Source: Piliocolobus tephrosceles (Eukaryota > Chordata > Mammalia > Primates > Cercopithecidae). From it: DNA of 64,000 nt. Where the stretch lies: NCBI RefSeq assembly GCF_002776525.5, contig NC_045446.1:62550160-62614159 (forward strand), written 5' to 3'. The notes under the pieces are model-generated. The model made no database searches. It saw nothing but the letters and a program-made list of their open reading frames with translations, and had not been told where the DNA came from. Shown here piece by piece: positions 10,198-20,118 of this stretch. A program made the translations under genes and the position numbers. Positions within the stretch are counted from its first letter, which is position 1. The number at the start of each line of letters is the position of its first letter.

Positions 10198-11238
10198 CCA
10201 GGAGTTACTCCAGAGTATTGGCTGTCGGAGCGGTTCTGCGTCAGACTAAGTGGCTGAGCCTCTATACCCCTTTTCTGTTTCCTTGACCTCCAACCTAGCT
10301 CAGTCATCAGCAAGGGCTGCTTGGGCAAACCCTGAAAGAGCTCATGGCAACAGTCTGTCTGCTGACTACATTCTCTAAGTCTGGGCAGCAAGTCTTTCCT
10401 TGAAGAGGGATGTGAGCAATACATGTCTATGACTACCAGCATTTTTAACATTGTTCATTCACTGATTGATTATTCAATGTGTTGGGTGCTAGCTACCATG
10501 TTGGGTGCTAGGGGACAGAAGAGGATACAGGGATGAAGCAGAAGTGGATCCCACCCTCAGGTTTGGCCTAGTGGGGGACTTGGATCACTATGGATTAGGG
10601 CAGTGAATTCAGAAGGCAGGAGAATACCAAGACAAGGTCATTGCTCCTACTTAAGCAACCTCTGCTTGGGGTCCCTCTCAGTAGAACTTTTCCAAAAAAA
10701 AGTAGTTCACATTCTATTCTATGTCCCTGTAAAACAGTGCTCATGTTCTCACCAGTCTATGTCCTTCTATTCTGTTCTACTGCTCTTTGTGAGAATACCT
10801 TCCCATCAATCTCTTCCCCAGTGATAGTGATAGTCTGTGCGTGGTCTTGGTAGTATCTGAATGCTGTGGTTATTGTGCTAGATTCTGTTATTTATTTTCT
10901 TGAATGGAAAGGCACAGAGGAATGGAGGGAGGAGGTGAATTCTCTCTCTTGAACTAGACTTAAGGAACCCAGAAGTCTAAGAGGGCAGATCTGGAGGGAT
11001 TTTGGAGCAGGGATAGGAGGAAGCCAGGTAAGAGGGGTCTTCAAGCCCAGGAGAACAGGTAGCATTTTGGGAATGAGATTTTGAAATACTACTGCTCTGT
11101 GTTGATGACCTTTTGGTTATCTTCTGGCCTCCAGTAAGATTGTATTTAACATTCCAGCTCATTCAGATGAGCAAACAGTTCTTGCCCTCCAGAGGCTCTA
11201 AGTTTAATGGGGAAGACACAAGTAAAAGACAAATTTGA
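10198..11238. other. No gene; old repeat remnants
   Basis: Sequence around 10440-10620 resembles an ancient L2/MIR-like repeat, with TGTTGGGTGCTAG occurring twice within 35 bases. The rest is unassigned. No coding feature is supported. Confidence 0.5.
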
Positions 11239-11519
11239 GGCCAGATGCGGTGGCTCATGCCTGTAATCTCAGCACTTTGGGAGGCCAAGCTGGGAGGATT
11301 GCTTGAGGCTGGGAGTTTGAGACCAGCCTGGGTAACATGGCAAAACTCCATTTCTCCAAAAAACACACACAAAATTAGCTGGGCATGGTGGTATGCACCT
11401 GTAGTCCTAGCTACTTGGGAGGCTGACACCAGGAGGTAGAGGCTGCAGTGAGCCATTATCACATCACTGAACTTCAGCCTGGGTGACAGAATGAGAACCT
11501 GTCCCCCCTGCAAAAAAAA
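11239..11519 (+). mobile_element. Alu (older, J/S-type)
   Basis: Starts GGCCAGATGCGGTGGCTCATG; dimeric, with several internal deletions, ending near GCAAAAAAAAG. Confidence 0.93.
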
Positions 11520-11693
11520 GATTTATAATTCTTTGTGATAAATGTTTGAATGAAACTAAGCTCAGGATGCTGCAGGATTCCAGAGGGAAAAGCAACTGCC
11601 TGGGAGACTAGGCAGACTAGCATTCCTGGAGGAATGCTTGGAGGGGAGGAAACTTTTAGGGAGGCTTTGGAGAATGAATAGAAATTGTGAAGT

Positions 11694-12065
11694 CAATGGT
11701 TTTCAAAGTGTGGTCTGTGGAACGCTGAGGGTCCCCAAACCTTTGGAGAGAATTTGTAAGGTCAAAACTATTTTTGGAATAACACTGGTATTATTTGCTG
11801 TTTCGCTGTATTGACATTTTCCTGATGGTGCAAAAGCGAAGGTGGGAAAAACTGCTAGTGCCTCAGTAGGAATCAGAGCAGCAGACCCCACTGTACCAGA
11901 AATCGTCGATTTCTTCATTGCCGCACCCCCGTAGTAAGAATTTTCAACTACTGCTTCCACTTAAGAATATCCTTGATGAAGTTGTAAAAATTATTAATTT
12001 CATTAAATATCAAATATTTTTAGAGTGTAAATGGGTCCTGAAAGCAAAATATTTGAGAACTACTG
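11694..12065. mobile_element. hAT-like non-autonomous DNA transposon
   Basis: Left end CAATGGTTTTCAAAG and right end ATTTGAGAACTACTG are inverted copies of each other with few differences, like hAT-Charlie termini. The flanking 8-mers TGTGAAGT (11686-11693) and TGTGTGGT (12066-12073) agree at 6 of 8 positions, fitting the 8-bp hAT duplication. The interior shows no transposase ORF. Confidence 0.65.
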
Positions 12066-12128
12066 TGTGTGGTAAAGAGAGACTGGCATTTCCAATAGAG
12101 GTAAGAGGATACAAGAGCACCAAGTTAT

Positions 12129-12550
12129 GGCCGGGTGTGGTGGCTCACGCCTGTAATCCCAGCATTTTGGGAGGCCGAGGTGGGTGGATCACCTGAAGTC
12201 AGGAGTTCGAGACCAGCCTGACCAACAGGGTGAAACCCTGTCTCTACTAAAAATACAAAAAATTAGCCGGGCCTGTTGGCAGGTGCCTGTAACCCCAGCT
12301 ACTTGGGAGGCTGAGGCAGGAGAATCACTTGAACCTGGGAGGCAGAGGTTGCAGTGAGCCGAGATCATGCCATTACACTCCAGTCTGGGCGACAGAGTAA
12401 GACTCTGTCTCAAAAAAAAAAAAAAAAAAGNNNNNNNNNNNNNNNNNNNNNNNNNNNNNNNNNNNNNNNNNNNNNNNNNNNNNNNNNNNNNNNNNNNNNN
12501 NNNNNNNNNNNNNNNNNNNNNNNNNNNNNNAAAAAAAAAAAAAAAAAAAA
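12129..12550 (+). mobile_element. AluS, poly(A) tail contains assembly gap
   Basis: Full Alu from GGCCGGGTGTGGTGGCTCACG. Its A-tail runs into 100 N (12431-12530) and A20. A 12-bp target duplication GCACCAAGTTAT flanks it exactly (12117-12128 and 12551-12562), so the unresolved stretch belongs to the tail. Confidence 0.95.
12431..12530. other. Assembly gap, 100 N
   Basis: Exactly 100 N flanked by A on both sides. This is a fixed-size placeholder, so the true length is unknown. Confidence 0.98.
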
Positions 12551-12602
12551 GCACCAAGTTATGACGTTTTTTATTATTATTAATACTTTTTTTTTTTTTT
12601 TT

Positions 12603-12732
12603 GGCAGATTCCAAAATCTTGGTGTTTCCTGAATTTGCAGCCCTTTTCTGTACAGACCCATGACTGCAAAAGAAAGGCACTCCTTGCCGGGTGCACTGGT
12701 TCATGCCTATAATCCCAGCACTTTGGGAGGCC
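12603..12732 (-). repeat. Left arm of a 130-bp inverted duplication
   Basis: The reverse complement of 13408-13537 with 12 mismatches in 130 aligned bases and no indel by my alignment. It comprises 46-48 bases of Alu 5' end plus about 83 bases of that Alu's flank. On the minus strand it is followed by an A17 run (T17 at 12586-12602), so a retroposed origin is possible. The Alu part stops after GGGAGGCC. Confidence 0.85.
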
Positions 12733-13100
12733 AATTACTTTTCTTCTATAGAGAGTCTACTCATCTGTGCCATCACAAACTCAGGATGCACGGGACAGAA
12801 GGGATCGAGTGATGGGGTATGGGGCTGAAAGGTAGGCTGGAATTAGCTTATGAGAAGCCTTATGAGCAATGCTAAGGAATTTAGAATTGATTTACTGAGG
12901 AGGTCATAACACTTCAGATGACTGGTTATTGTGATGGGGGTGTAGTGGATAGCAAGAAGGTATCAGATCAGAAAAACAAGCCAGATTTTGGGGATGTGAA
13001 AAGGTTCTTAATAGGTAGCAAGGATAGGTAGCAAGGATAAGACATAAGAATTTCCATGGAGTTTGGATGCAAGAACAAGAGCACCATTAATTAGTACGAG
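12733..13100. other. Unassigned spacer of the inverted duplication
   Basis: No gene or named repeat. It contains a short tandem duplication of GGATAGGTAGCAA near 13012-13040. Confidence 0.5.
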
Positions 13101-13172
13101 TCCCTTTCTTTCTTTCCTTCCTTCCTTCCTTTCTCCCTTCCCCTTCCCCCTCCCCCTTCCCCTTCCCTTCCC
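13101..13172. repeat. Pyrimidine simple repeat joined to Alu tail
   Basis: CTTTCTTTCCTTCC-type run that replaces the poly(T) of the adjacent minus-strand Alu. It is probably a mutated and expanded A-tail. Confidence 0.85.
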
Positions 13173-13455
13173 TTGAGACAGAGTCTCACTCTGTCACCCA
13201 GGCTGGAGTGCAGTGGTGCGATCTCGGCTCACTGCAACCTCTGCCTCCCGGGTTCAAGCGATTCTCCTGCCTCACCCTCCTGAGTAGCTGGGACTACAGA
13301 CGCGCACTACCATGCCCGGCTAATTTTTTGTATTTTTAGTAGAGATAGGATTTCACCGCGTTAGCCAGAATGCTGTCCATCTCCTGACCTCGTGATCTGC
13401 CCGCCTCGGCCTCCCAAAGTGCTGGGATTATAGATGTGAGCCAGTGCACCCAGCC
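13173..13455 (-). mobile_element. AluY/S
   Basis: Full dimer in reverse orientation, from GAGACAGAGTCTCACTCTG to CAGTGCACCCAGCC. Its 5' end (13408-13455) is the Alu part of the inverted duplication. Confidence 0.95.
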
Positions 13456-13537
13456 AGGAGTGCTTTTCTTTTGCAATCATGGGCCTGTACAGAAAAGGGC
13501 TGCAAATTCAGAAAACACCAAGATTTTGGCGTCTGCC
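13408..13537 (+). repeat. Right arm of the 130-bp inverted duplication
   Basis: Pairs with 12603-12732. It is the likely source copy, because here the Alu part belongs to a complete Alu and the flank continues into MLT1-like sequence. Confidence 0.85.
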
Positions 13538-13544
13538 AATTCTT

Positions 13545-14029
13545 TAACATACCTTCTATCAGGATGTGGGGTCTTTGTCCCTTCCCTTGAATCTGGGAAG
13601 GTGCTGTGATTGCTTAAATAGAATAACGCAGAAGTGATACCATGCCATTGTCCAGGTTCAGGTCTTAAGACACTAGTAACTTTCACTTCCTGTCCCTTGA
13701 CATGCATGCTCCTAGAAGGAAGTTGGAGTTGTCCCATGGTTAAGCCTATGTGGAGAGCAACTGAGCACCTTGGCCTACAGCCTTAGCTGAGCTCTTAGGT
13801 GATAGCCAGCCCCAGCTTGCTAGCCATCTTGGAAGGGGATTCTCCAGCCCCAGTCAAACCACCCCAGCTAATGCTGTGTGGTACAGAGATGAATCAGCCC
13901 CATCAAACATTGCTCAGATTGCAGATTCATGAGCAAAATAAGTGATTATTGTTGTTATAAGTCATTAAGCTTTGGGTAAGAGTTTGTTACTATCTATTGT
14001 TTGTTACACAGCAATAGATAACCATGACA
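13545..14029 (+). mobile_element. MLT1-type MaLR LTR
   Basis: Recognisable MLT1 LTR text: GGTGCTGTGATTGC, GAAGTGATACCATG, CTAGCCATCTTGGAAGG, GTTATAAGTCATTAAGCTTT, and ACACAGCAATAGATAACC near the 3' end. Confidence 0.75.
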
Positions 14030-14700
14030 GCTGCTCTTGCAGTTTGCCAGGAGGTGAGGAGAAGGGGAAGATATTTGCAATAAATATAACTGACAAAAGG
14101 CTCACATCTATGATTTAGTCTGCTCAGGCTGCCGTAATAAATACCATAGACTGCGTGGCTTAAACAATGCATATTTATTTTCTCACAGTTCTAAAGGCTA
14201 GAAGTCCATGATTAAGCTACTAGCAAATTCAGCTCCTAATGAGGGTCCTATTCCTGGCTTGTAGATGACTGCCTTCTTGCCGTATCCTCACATGGCCTTT
14301 CCAGAGAGACAGCTCTGGTGTCTTTTCTTCTTTTTATAAGAACACCAGCCTTATCAGATTAAGGCTAGTCCTTTATGACCTCACTTAACCTTTATTTCCT
14401 CCTTAGAGCCCCTATTTCTAAATACAGTCACATTGGGGGTTAGCGTGTCAACACAGAATTTTAGGGTGAGTACAGTTCAGTCCATCACTTCTTAGAATAT
14501 AAAAAAGGATTTCTACAGATAAATGTTTTAAATAGACAAAATACTTGAACAAGCACAAGAAATTCAGATGGCCAATAAGCATATGAAAAGTGATTGATTT
14601 TATGAGTCATTAGGGAAATACAAAATGAAAACATGTTACAACTCCCTATCCACCAAAATGGACAAACGTTTGAAAATCTGACAACATCAAATAATGGCCC
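14030..14700 (+). mobile_element. L1 fragment split by a reverse MaLR-like LTR
   Basis: L1 ORF2-3' text (GAAGATATTTGCAATAAATA at about 14069; then GGCCAATAAGCATATGAAAA and GAGTCATTAGGGAAATAC at 14571-14622) is interrupted by about 375 bases at 14111-14485 that resemble a MaLR-type LTR: GTCTGCTCAGGCTGCC, TTTATTTTCTCACAGTTCT, ACAGTCACATTGGGGGTTAG. The LTR family is not certain and its target duplication is not clear. Confidence 0.65.
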
Positions 14701-14704
14701 CAAC

Positions 14705-15127
14705 TAAAGCTGCTGTCCCATATTGTGTCTTTGTTGAAATGGATCAATTCAGTCTATGGTATTTGGCATGTGGCTACTGATCTGTCAAATGTGTTATTTT
14801 CTGTCACTGTCACTAAAAGCAGTTTACCTCTATAGGAGAAGGTCATCAATACATATTCACTGTCTTGTCCCATAACTATATTATTTCTCCTGCTCTCTGT
14901 CAAGACGTAGTCCACGGGGCCTTGATCTTTATATTTCACATATTGATCCACTATATTGATGGCATCAGCTGATTAGGCCTGGACAATAGAAAGTGTCAAA
15001 TATTCTGAATGCCCTAGTAAGACAAATGCATGCCAGAAGGTGGGGAATAGACACTGTAAGAAATCAAGGGTCTACCACATTGGTGAAATTTTTAGGAGTT
15101 CAATGATCTGAGGAATTCTAGGATATT
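14705..15127 (+). pseudogene. ERVL pol fragment, reverse transcriptase region
   Basis: The plus-strand reading shows ERVL-type reverse transcriptase sequence broken by stops. The catalytic box near 14952-14963 reads Y-I-D-G, so the second aspartate is lost. It is an ancient, non-functional endogenous retroviral remnant. The neighbouring Alu interrupts it, and RNase H/integrase sequence continues at 15427. Confidence 0.72.
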
Positions 15128-15426
15128 CTTTTTTTTTTTGGAGATAGAATCTCACTCTGTCACCCAGGCTGGAGCCCAGTGGTGCGATCTCAGCTCACTG
15201 CAAATTCTACCTCCTGGATTCAAGCAGTTCTCTGCCTCAACCTCCTGAGTAGCTGGGATTACAGGTGCCCGCCACCATGCCCGGCTAATTTTTGTATTTT
15301 TAGTAGAGACGGGGTTTCACCATCTTCAAGACCAGCGAGGCTGGTCTTGAACTCCTGACCTCGTGATCCACCCGCCTCGGCCTCCCAAAGTGCTGGGATT
15401 ACAGGCGTGAGCCACCACGCCCGGCC
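15128..15426 (-). mobile_element. AluY/S inserted in ERVL pol
   Basis: Poly(T) then GAGATAGAATCTCACTC through CACGCCCGGCC. A diverged direct repeat (TCTAGGATATTCTT against TCTGGAACATTCTT) flanks it. An odd near-palindromic CATCTTCAAGACCAGCGAGG sits inside the left monomer. Confidence 0.93.
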
Positions 15427-16810
15427 TCTGGAACATTCTTCTAAAACAAATGGCAAGTTATTGCATCCTGTAAACCCATATCACTAGAGAAGAGGTGGTG
15501 TTTTGTGGGGAGGGGGGCCTCTTTGGATTTGGGGAGCAATATACATTACATTTAAGAACACTGTTCTGACCTATTTATCAAGTGACTAGGAAGGATGCTA
15601 GTTTCAAGTGGAGCTCAGAGAAATATAGGGCCTTACAGCAAATCCGGGCTACAGTGGAAGCTGCCTTGCCACTTAGTGGGTAAATGGTATATTTGGGATC
15701 AGTCCAGAGCAGAGTCTAAGTCACAAGTAAGTTACATGAAGGAGTGGCCCAGTCTATATCACCCACCTTTGTTGCATTCACACCTCTTCCTTAATTCACA
15801 CATGCAACCTCATGGAGGTTTTCCTTACAACCAGTTGACAAAGGAGAAAAAAAAATTGGGATGGTTATGGATGGGGGGCACTCAATATGCTTTTGTAACT
15901 AAAGCTGGACAGCTGCCACACTAATGCTTCACTAAGTGGGACCCTAAAAGCAAGTGTAGTGCACTTGGTTGTTACTTTGAATGGAGGGAAAGTAGTTTGA
16001 GATAAGAATATACATAAACTCCTGGGGAGTGGAAAATGATTTAGCTGGTTGCTCAGGATTCTGGAAGGGTCAAGATTGGAGAATTAGAGACAAACTGATG
16101 TAGGGGAAGAATCATGTGGCTGGATATTTGGAAGCAGATACAAAGTGAAGTGAAAGGACCACTTCTAATGGAGGGGGATGTGATTCTCTCTTACTGAAAC
16201 TGACACCTGCTCTTGAAATGTTTGCCTTTCCTGCCTTCAGTGCCTTTCCCAGCACCACTATCCCAAAGGCTTGGAGTTGGAGAATGCCTGATCAACCCAC
16301 ATGGGATCCCAGAAGATGCTGCCTCAGACCGAAGGATCCATTTTACAGCCAAGGAGGTGCATAACAATAATCGCAATAGCCCCTGGTTCTACCATATATT
16401 GTATACTTGAAAGCAGCTGGCAAACAGAATGGTGAGATGGCCTACTAAAGGCTCATCTAAAGTGCCAACTTAAGGACAGTATTTTGGGGGTGGAGTCTGT
16501 CCTCCAGGATGAAGTGTACTTACTAAACCAACAGCCAACATATAAAGATGGAAGATTGGCCCCTCTCACCATCAATCCTAGTAACCAACCCTCAAATATT
16601 TGCTCATCCCCTCAACCTTGGGCTGCTGGATTTAAGGTCCTGGTTCCCCGGGAGGAGGACTTTTCCACTAGGGGGCACAATAAAGCTTCCACTCAATCTG
16701 AATCTAACTGTGATCCAGTCACTTTGAGCTCCTTCTACCTGTGGACCAGCAGGCACTAAAAGTTACACTGACAGCAGTGGTTGTCCCTAATTACCATAAT
16801 GACCTAAAGT
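15427..16810 (+). pseudogene. ERVL pol fragment: RNase H, integrase and dUTPase-like region
   Basis: Open stretches at 15595-15924, 16213-16410 and 16484-16759 lie in the order expected for ERVL pol downstream of reverse transcriptase: a tether/RNase H part, an integrase core part containing an HGIP motif and FTAKEV, and a C-terminal part before a dUTPase-like segment. Frameshifts and stops separate them, so no polyprotein can be made. Known for the family: ERVL lacks env and carries a dUTPase domain after integrase. Confidence 0.72.
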
Positions 16811-17410
16811 AGTTGCCAATAATGAGGACAGTGAAAAAAATGCTGGAATTCTATTGTGTCTCTCAGTAATTCCAAGCCTAGTAATAACTGAGTAAGCAAT
16901 TGCAGCAACCACCACCTGACAAAGGCAAGACAACCAAGAGTTTAGACTCCCGAGAGATGAAAATCTAAGTCCTCCTGTCAGGCAGGCAAACTAGACAAGA
17001 TGGAATGCTAGAGGTGGGGTGGAGGGGAGGGCATGGTAGAGAAGAAAGATAACGTCTGTTACCATTTTGGGTAACCAGTGGGATTGTAGCTTGTCTCAGT
17101 AATCCCTATACAATAAATCGTTTTCTTTTTCACTTACTCCAACTTGAAGCTCAATACGGAATCTTTTCTAAAGGCTGCAGCTGACTAACATCTTTAACAG
17201 GGTGGATTTAACAGAATGAATATGGGATACCAAGGAATCTCAGTGGCACAAGAAGTGACCAGAGTCTGTGGTGCCCTGTGTCACATCTCCTTAGCTTCCC
17301 TCTGACTTTGGCTATTACTGTGATTGACAGTTCTTTGTGACTGCAAACTCATCTTGTGCTGACTATTCCCACCTCAGGCAGGAATCTGTTTACATCCTCA
17401 TGTAATGTTT
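16811..17410 (+). mobile_element. ERVL 3' internal region / MLT2-like
   Basis: Follows the pol remnant. The text GCAATTGCAGCAACCACC with AAGGCAAGACAACCAAGAG (16897-16942) recurs in similar form near 20903-20946, showing shared ERVL 3' sequence. It contains AATAAA at 17112-17117. Confidence 0.5.
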
Positions 17411-17429
17411 AATTTTTTTTTTTTTTTTT

Positions 17430-17718
17430 GATATTTAAACTACCAGAACCCAGTGGTAATTAAGGTTTGCTTTTCAAATGGAGAATAGCTGGCAGAAAAG
17501 GGCATGCTTTTACTCCAAACCTCAAAGAATCTGTACTGTGATTCTCCTTTTGGGGCTTGGCAAATACAATTGCCCATACAATTTCTCTTTCTTCTACAGA
17601 CACCTCCCACACTATGGGGTTTGCTGAGCCTCAAGACCCAAGTGGCAGGGCAGCTTGAATAACTTAGACCTGCTGCAGATATTTTTCTTGCTCTGGGTCC
17701 TACACAAGACTATAAATC
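17430..17718 (-). pseudogene. ERVL pol fragment, opposite orientation (RT/RNase H junction)
   Basis: The minus-strand reading at 17440-17634 shows an ERVL-type connection region containing a YSPFEKQ motif. It belongs to the minus-strand copy whose reverse transcriptase lies at 18594-19281, and not to the plus-strand remnant beside it. Confidence 0.65.
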
Positions 17719-17719
17719 T

Positions 17720-18062
17720 GGATGGGCATGGTGGCTCATGCCTGTAATCCCAGCACTTTGGGAAGTCAAAGCAGGGGGATTCTCTTGAGGTCAGGAGTTC
17801 GAAACCAGCCTGGCCAACATGGCGAAAACCCGTCTCTACTAAAAATACAAAAATTTGCCGGGCATGGTGGCACACACCTGTAATCCCAGCTACTCGGGAG
17901 GCTGAGGCACAAGAATCGCTTCAACCTGGGAGACAGAAGTTGCAGTGAGCTGAGATTATGCCACTGCACTGCACTCCAGCCTGGGTGATGGAGTTAGGGA
18001 GACTCTGTCTAGAAAAAAAAACAAAAACAAAAACAAACAAACAAACAAAAAAAACAACAAAA
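17720..18062 (+). mobile_element. AluS
   Basis: From GATGGGCATGGTGGCTCATG to a long mixed tail of AAAAAC and AAAC repeats. It is inserted in the minus-strand ERVL fragment. Confidence 0.94.
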
Positions 18063-18124
18063 CTGTAAACCTTACAGATTTCTTGGTGAATGGATTGGAG
18101 CAACAAGTTCAAATGTAGAATATG

Positions 18125-18139
18125 GTTTTTTGTTTGTTT

Positions 18140-18170
<31 letters not shown>

Positions 18171-18579
18171 NNNNNNNNNNNNNNNNNNNNNNNNNNNNNN
18201 NNNNNNNNNNNNNNNNNNNNNNNNNNNNNNNNNNNNNNNNNNNNNNNNNNNNNNNNNNNNNNNNNNNNNNTTTTTTTTTTTTTTTTTTTTTTTTTTTTTG
18301 AGACAGAGTCTCGCCCTGTCACCCAGGCTGGAGTGCAGTGGTTGGATCTCAGCTCACTGCAAGCTCCGCCTCCCGGGTTTACGCCATTCTCTTGCCTCAG
18401 CCTCCCAAGTAGCTGGGACTACAGGCGCCGCCGCCATGCCTGGCTAATTTTTTGTATTTTTAGTAGAGATGGGGTTTCACTGTGTTAGCCAGGATGGTCT
18501 TGATCTCCTGACCTTGTGATCCGCACGTCTCGGCCTCCCAAAGTGCTGGGATTACAGGCTTGAGCCACCGCGCCCGGCC
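18125..18579 (-). mobile_element. Young AluY (Old World monkey-like), tail contains gap
   Basis: Poly(T) interrupted by 100 N, then a nearly consensus AluY. Diagnostic positions read CGTCTCGGCC, GGCTTGAGCC and GGGTTTACGCC, the complements of GGCCGAGACG, GGCTCAAGCC and GGCGTAAACCC. The target duplication AAATGTAGAATATG (18111-18124) matches AAATGTAGATTATG (18580-18593) at 13 of 14 positions. Confidence 0.95.
18171..18270. other. Assembly gap, 100 N
   Basis: Exactly 100 N between T runs, within the Alu tail. Confidence 0.98.
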
Positions 18580-18593
18580 AAATGTAGATTATG

Positions 18594-19281
18594 TTGCCTC
18601 CAAAATCCAAACAGGCCTACCAAGCGTTGTGCCTCTTTATTCATAGTAAGGTGAAGCAAACTGTCTGTCATTTTAAAGCTATTGTCAACATGCCACAGGC
18701 CTTGGACCCCTAGAAACTTCCCTATGTGTCAGATCCCTGAATTTTCACAGGGTTTATTGGCCAGCTGCTGAAACACATGTGTTCTACTAATGTGTGTGGG
18801 ATGCTTGATACTTCTTTCTCACCAGGTCCAGTTAGCATAATGTCATCAACGTAGTGGAGCAGCATGTTGTTCTGTGGGTTATCAAGGTAATCAAGGCCCC
18901 TTTTGGCTATACTATACCAAAGTAAAAAAGGTTGACATAGTCCTGAGGAAAAACAGCGAAGGGATACGGGTGTCATGCCACACAAAGGCAGTTTGCTTTT
19001 GAATGGAAAAGAAAACACTTTCCAGACGCCAGAGGCTATATTGATTTGCTCTGTTAAAGATGCCACATCCAGGTTGCAGCTCTAATTGGATTCCCTACAT
19101 GATTACATTTATAATCATCCATAGTCATGTTCCGGGATCCATCAAGATTCTGCATCTGCCAAAAGGACAAATTAAATAGGATTGTGGAAAGAATAACTAC
19201 CTTGCATCTTTCAAGCACTGGTGGTGTTATTAAGCATTGCAATTTTCTCAGGAATGTATTACTCTTGTGGTGCTGGATGGG
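18594..19281 (-). pseudogene. ERVL pol fragment, reverse transcriptase, minus strand
   Basis: The minus-strand frame over 18722-19066 is open for about 114 codons and includes the reverse transcriptase box Y-V-D-D (codons at 18842-18853) followed by a MLTG segment. Flanking frames are broken. This copy overlaps in content with the plus-strand reverse transcriptase at 14705-15127, so two ERVL copies, or an inverted duplicate, are present. The catalytic aspartates are retained, but the gene is a fragment without start, protease or intact RNase H. Confidence 0.78.
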
Positions 19282-19591
19282 ATTTTTTTTTTTTTTTCGA
19301 GACAGAGTTTCATTCTCGTTGGAGTGCAATGGCTCACTGCAACTCCGCCTCACTGCAAAGTTGCTCACTGCAACTCCGCCTCCCAGAATTAAGTGATTAT
19401 CCTCCCTCAGCCTCCCTAGTAGCTGGGATTACAGGCGTCTGCCACCACGCCCAGCTAATTTTTATATTTTCAGTACAGATGGGGTTTCCCAATGTTGGCC
19501 AGGTTGGTCTTGAACTCCTGACCTCAGGTGATCCACTCGCCTTGGCCTCCCAAAGTGTTGGGATTACAGATGTGAGCCACCACGCCCGGCC
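19282..19591 (-). mobile_element. Alu with internal 31-bp offset duplication
   Basis: Poly(T) to CACGCCCGGC. Inside, GCTCACTGCAACTCCGCCT occurs at 19332-19350 and again at 19363-19381. Flanking CTGGATGG and CAGGATGG may be the target duplication. Confidence 0.94.
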
Positions 19592-19916
19592 CAGGATGGT
19601 TTTTTTGTCTGCCTTAATAGCTAGAATACACAGGCCTGTGTGACTACAAGGTGACAGAAGCATTGCCCCTGACCACCATTTCTCTCAATGACCCACTGTG
19701 GAAGTCATGTTTCCTGTAGCCTTAGGCCTTGAGAAGACCTATTCATGTGTGCTTCCACCTGGGAACTGGAAGCTGGGGTCATGTTTGGCCACTTTGGGCT
19801 CCTCATGCCAGAGGATCAGCAGACAAAGAATGGCATTTCTGTACTGGCAGGGGTAGTTGACCCTGAGTCACATGAATAGCAAGAGTTGCCATTTCATAAT
19901 GGAGAAAGAAAGACCT
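19592..19916 (-). mobile_element. Probable ERVL sequence upstream of RT (minus strand)
   Basis: Lies upstream of the minus-strand reverse transcriptase in the reading direction and is separated from it only by the Alu. I do not see a clear protease motif, so the assignment rests on position. Confidence 0.4.
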
Positions 19917-20118
19917 TCCAGCCCGGGAAACACAGTGGGACCCTGTCTCTATAAAATTTTTTTAAAAATTAGCCAGGTGTGCTGGTGCGGACCTGTAGTC
20001 CTGGCTACTCAGCAGGCTGAGGCCAGAGGATCACTTGACTCTATGAGTTTGAGGTCACAGTGAACTATGATCATATCACTGCACTCCAGCCTGGGCAATA
20101 GAGTGAGACCCCATCTAA
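19917..20118 (+). mobile_element. AluJ, 5'-truncated
   Basis: Starts inside the left monomer (CCAGCCCGGGAAACACAGTG) and runs through the right monomer to CCATCTAAG. Its tail passes directly into the purine microsatellite. Confidence 0.85.

Noticed and set aside
12431..12530. Possible missing gene in the 100-N gap
   Set aside because: A on both sides and the exact 12-bp Alu target duplication beyond them show the gap lies within an Alu tail.
18722..19066. Intact-looking reverse transcriptase ORF with Y-V-D-D
   Set aside because: Only a fragment of an old ERVL pol without start, protease or complete RNase H; not a functional gene.
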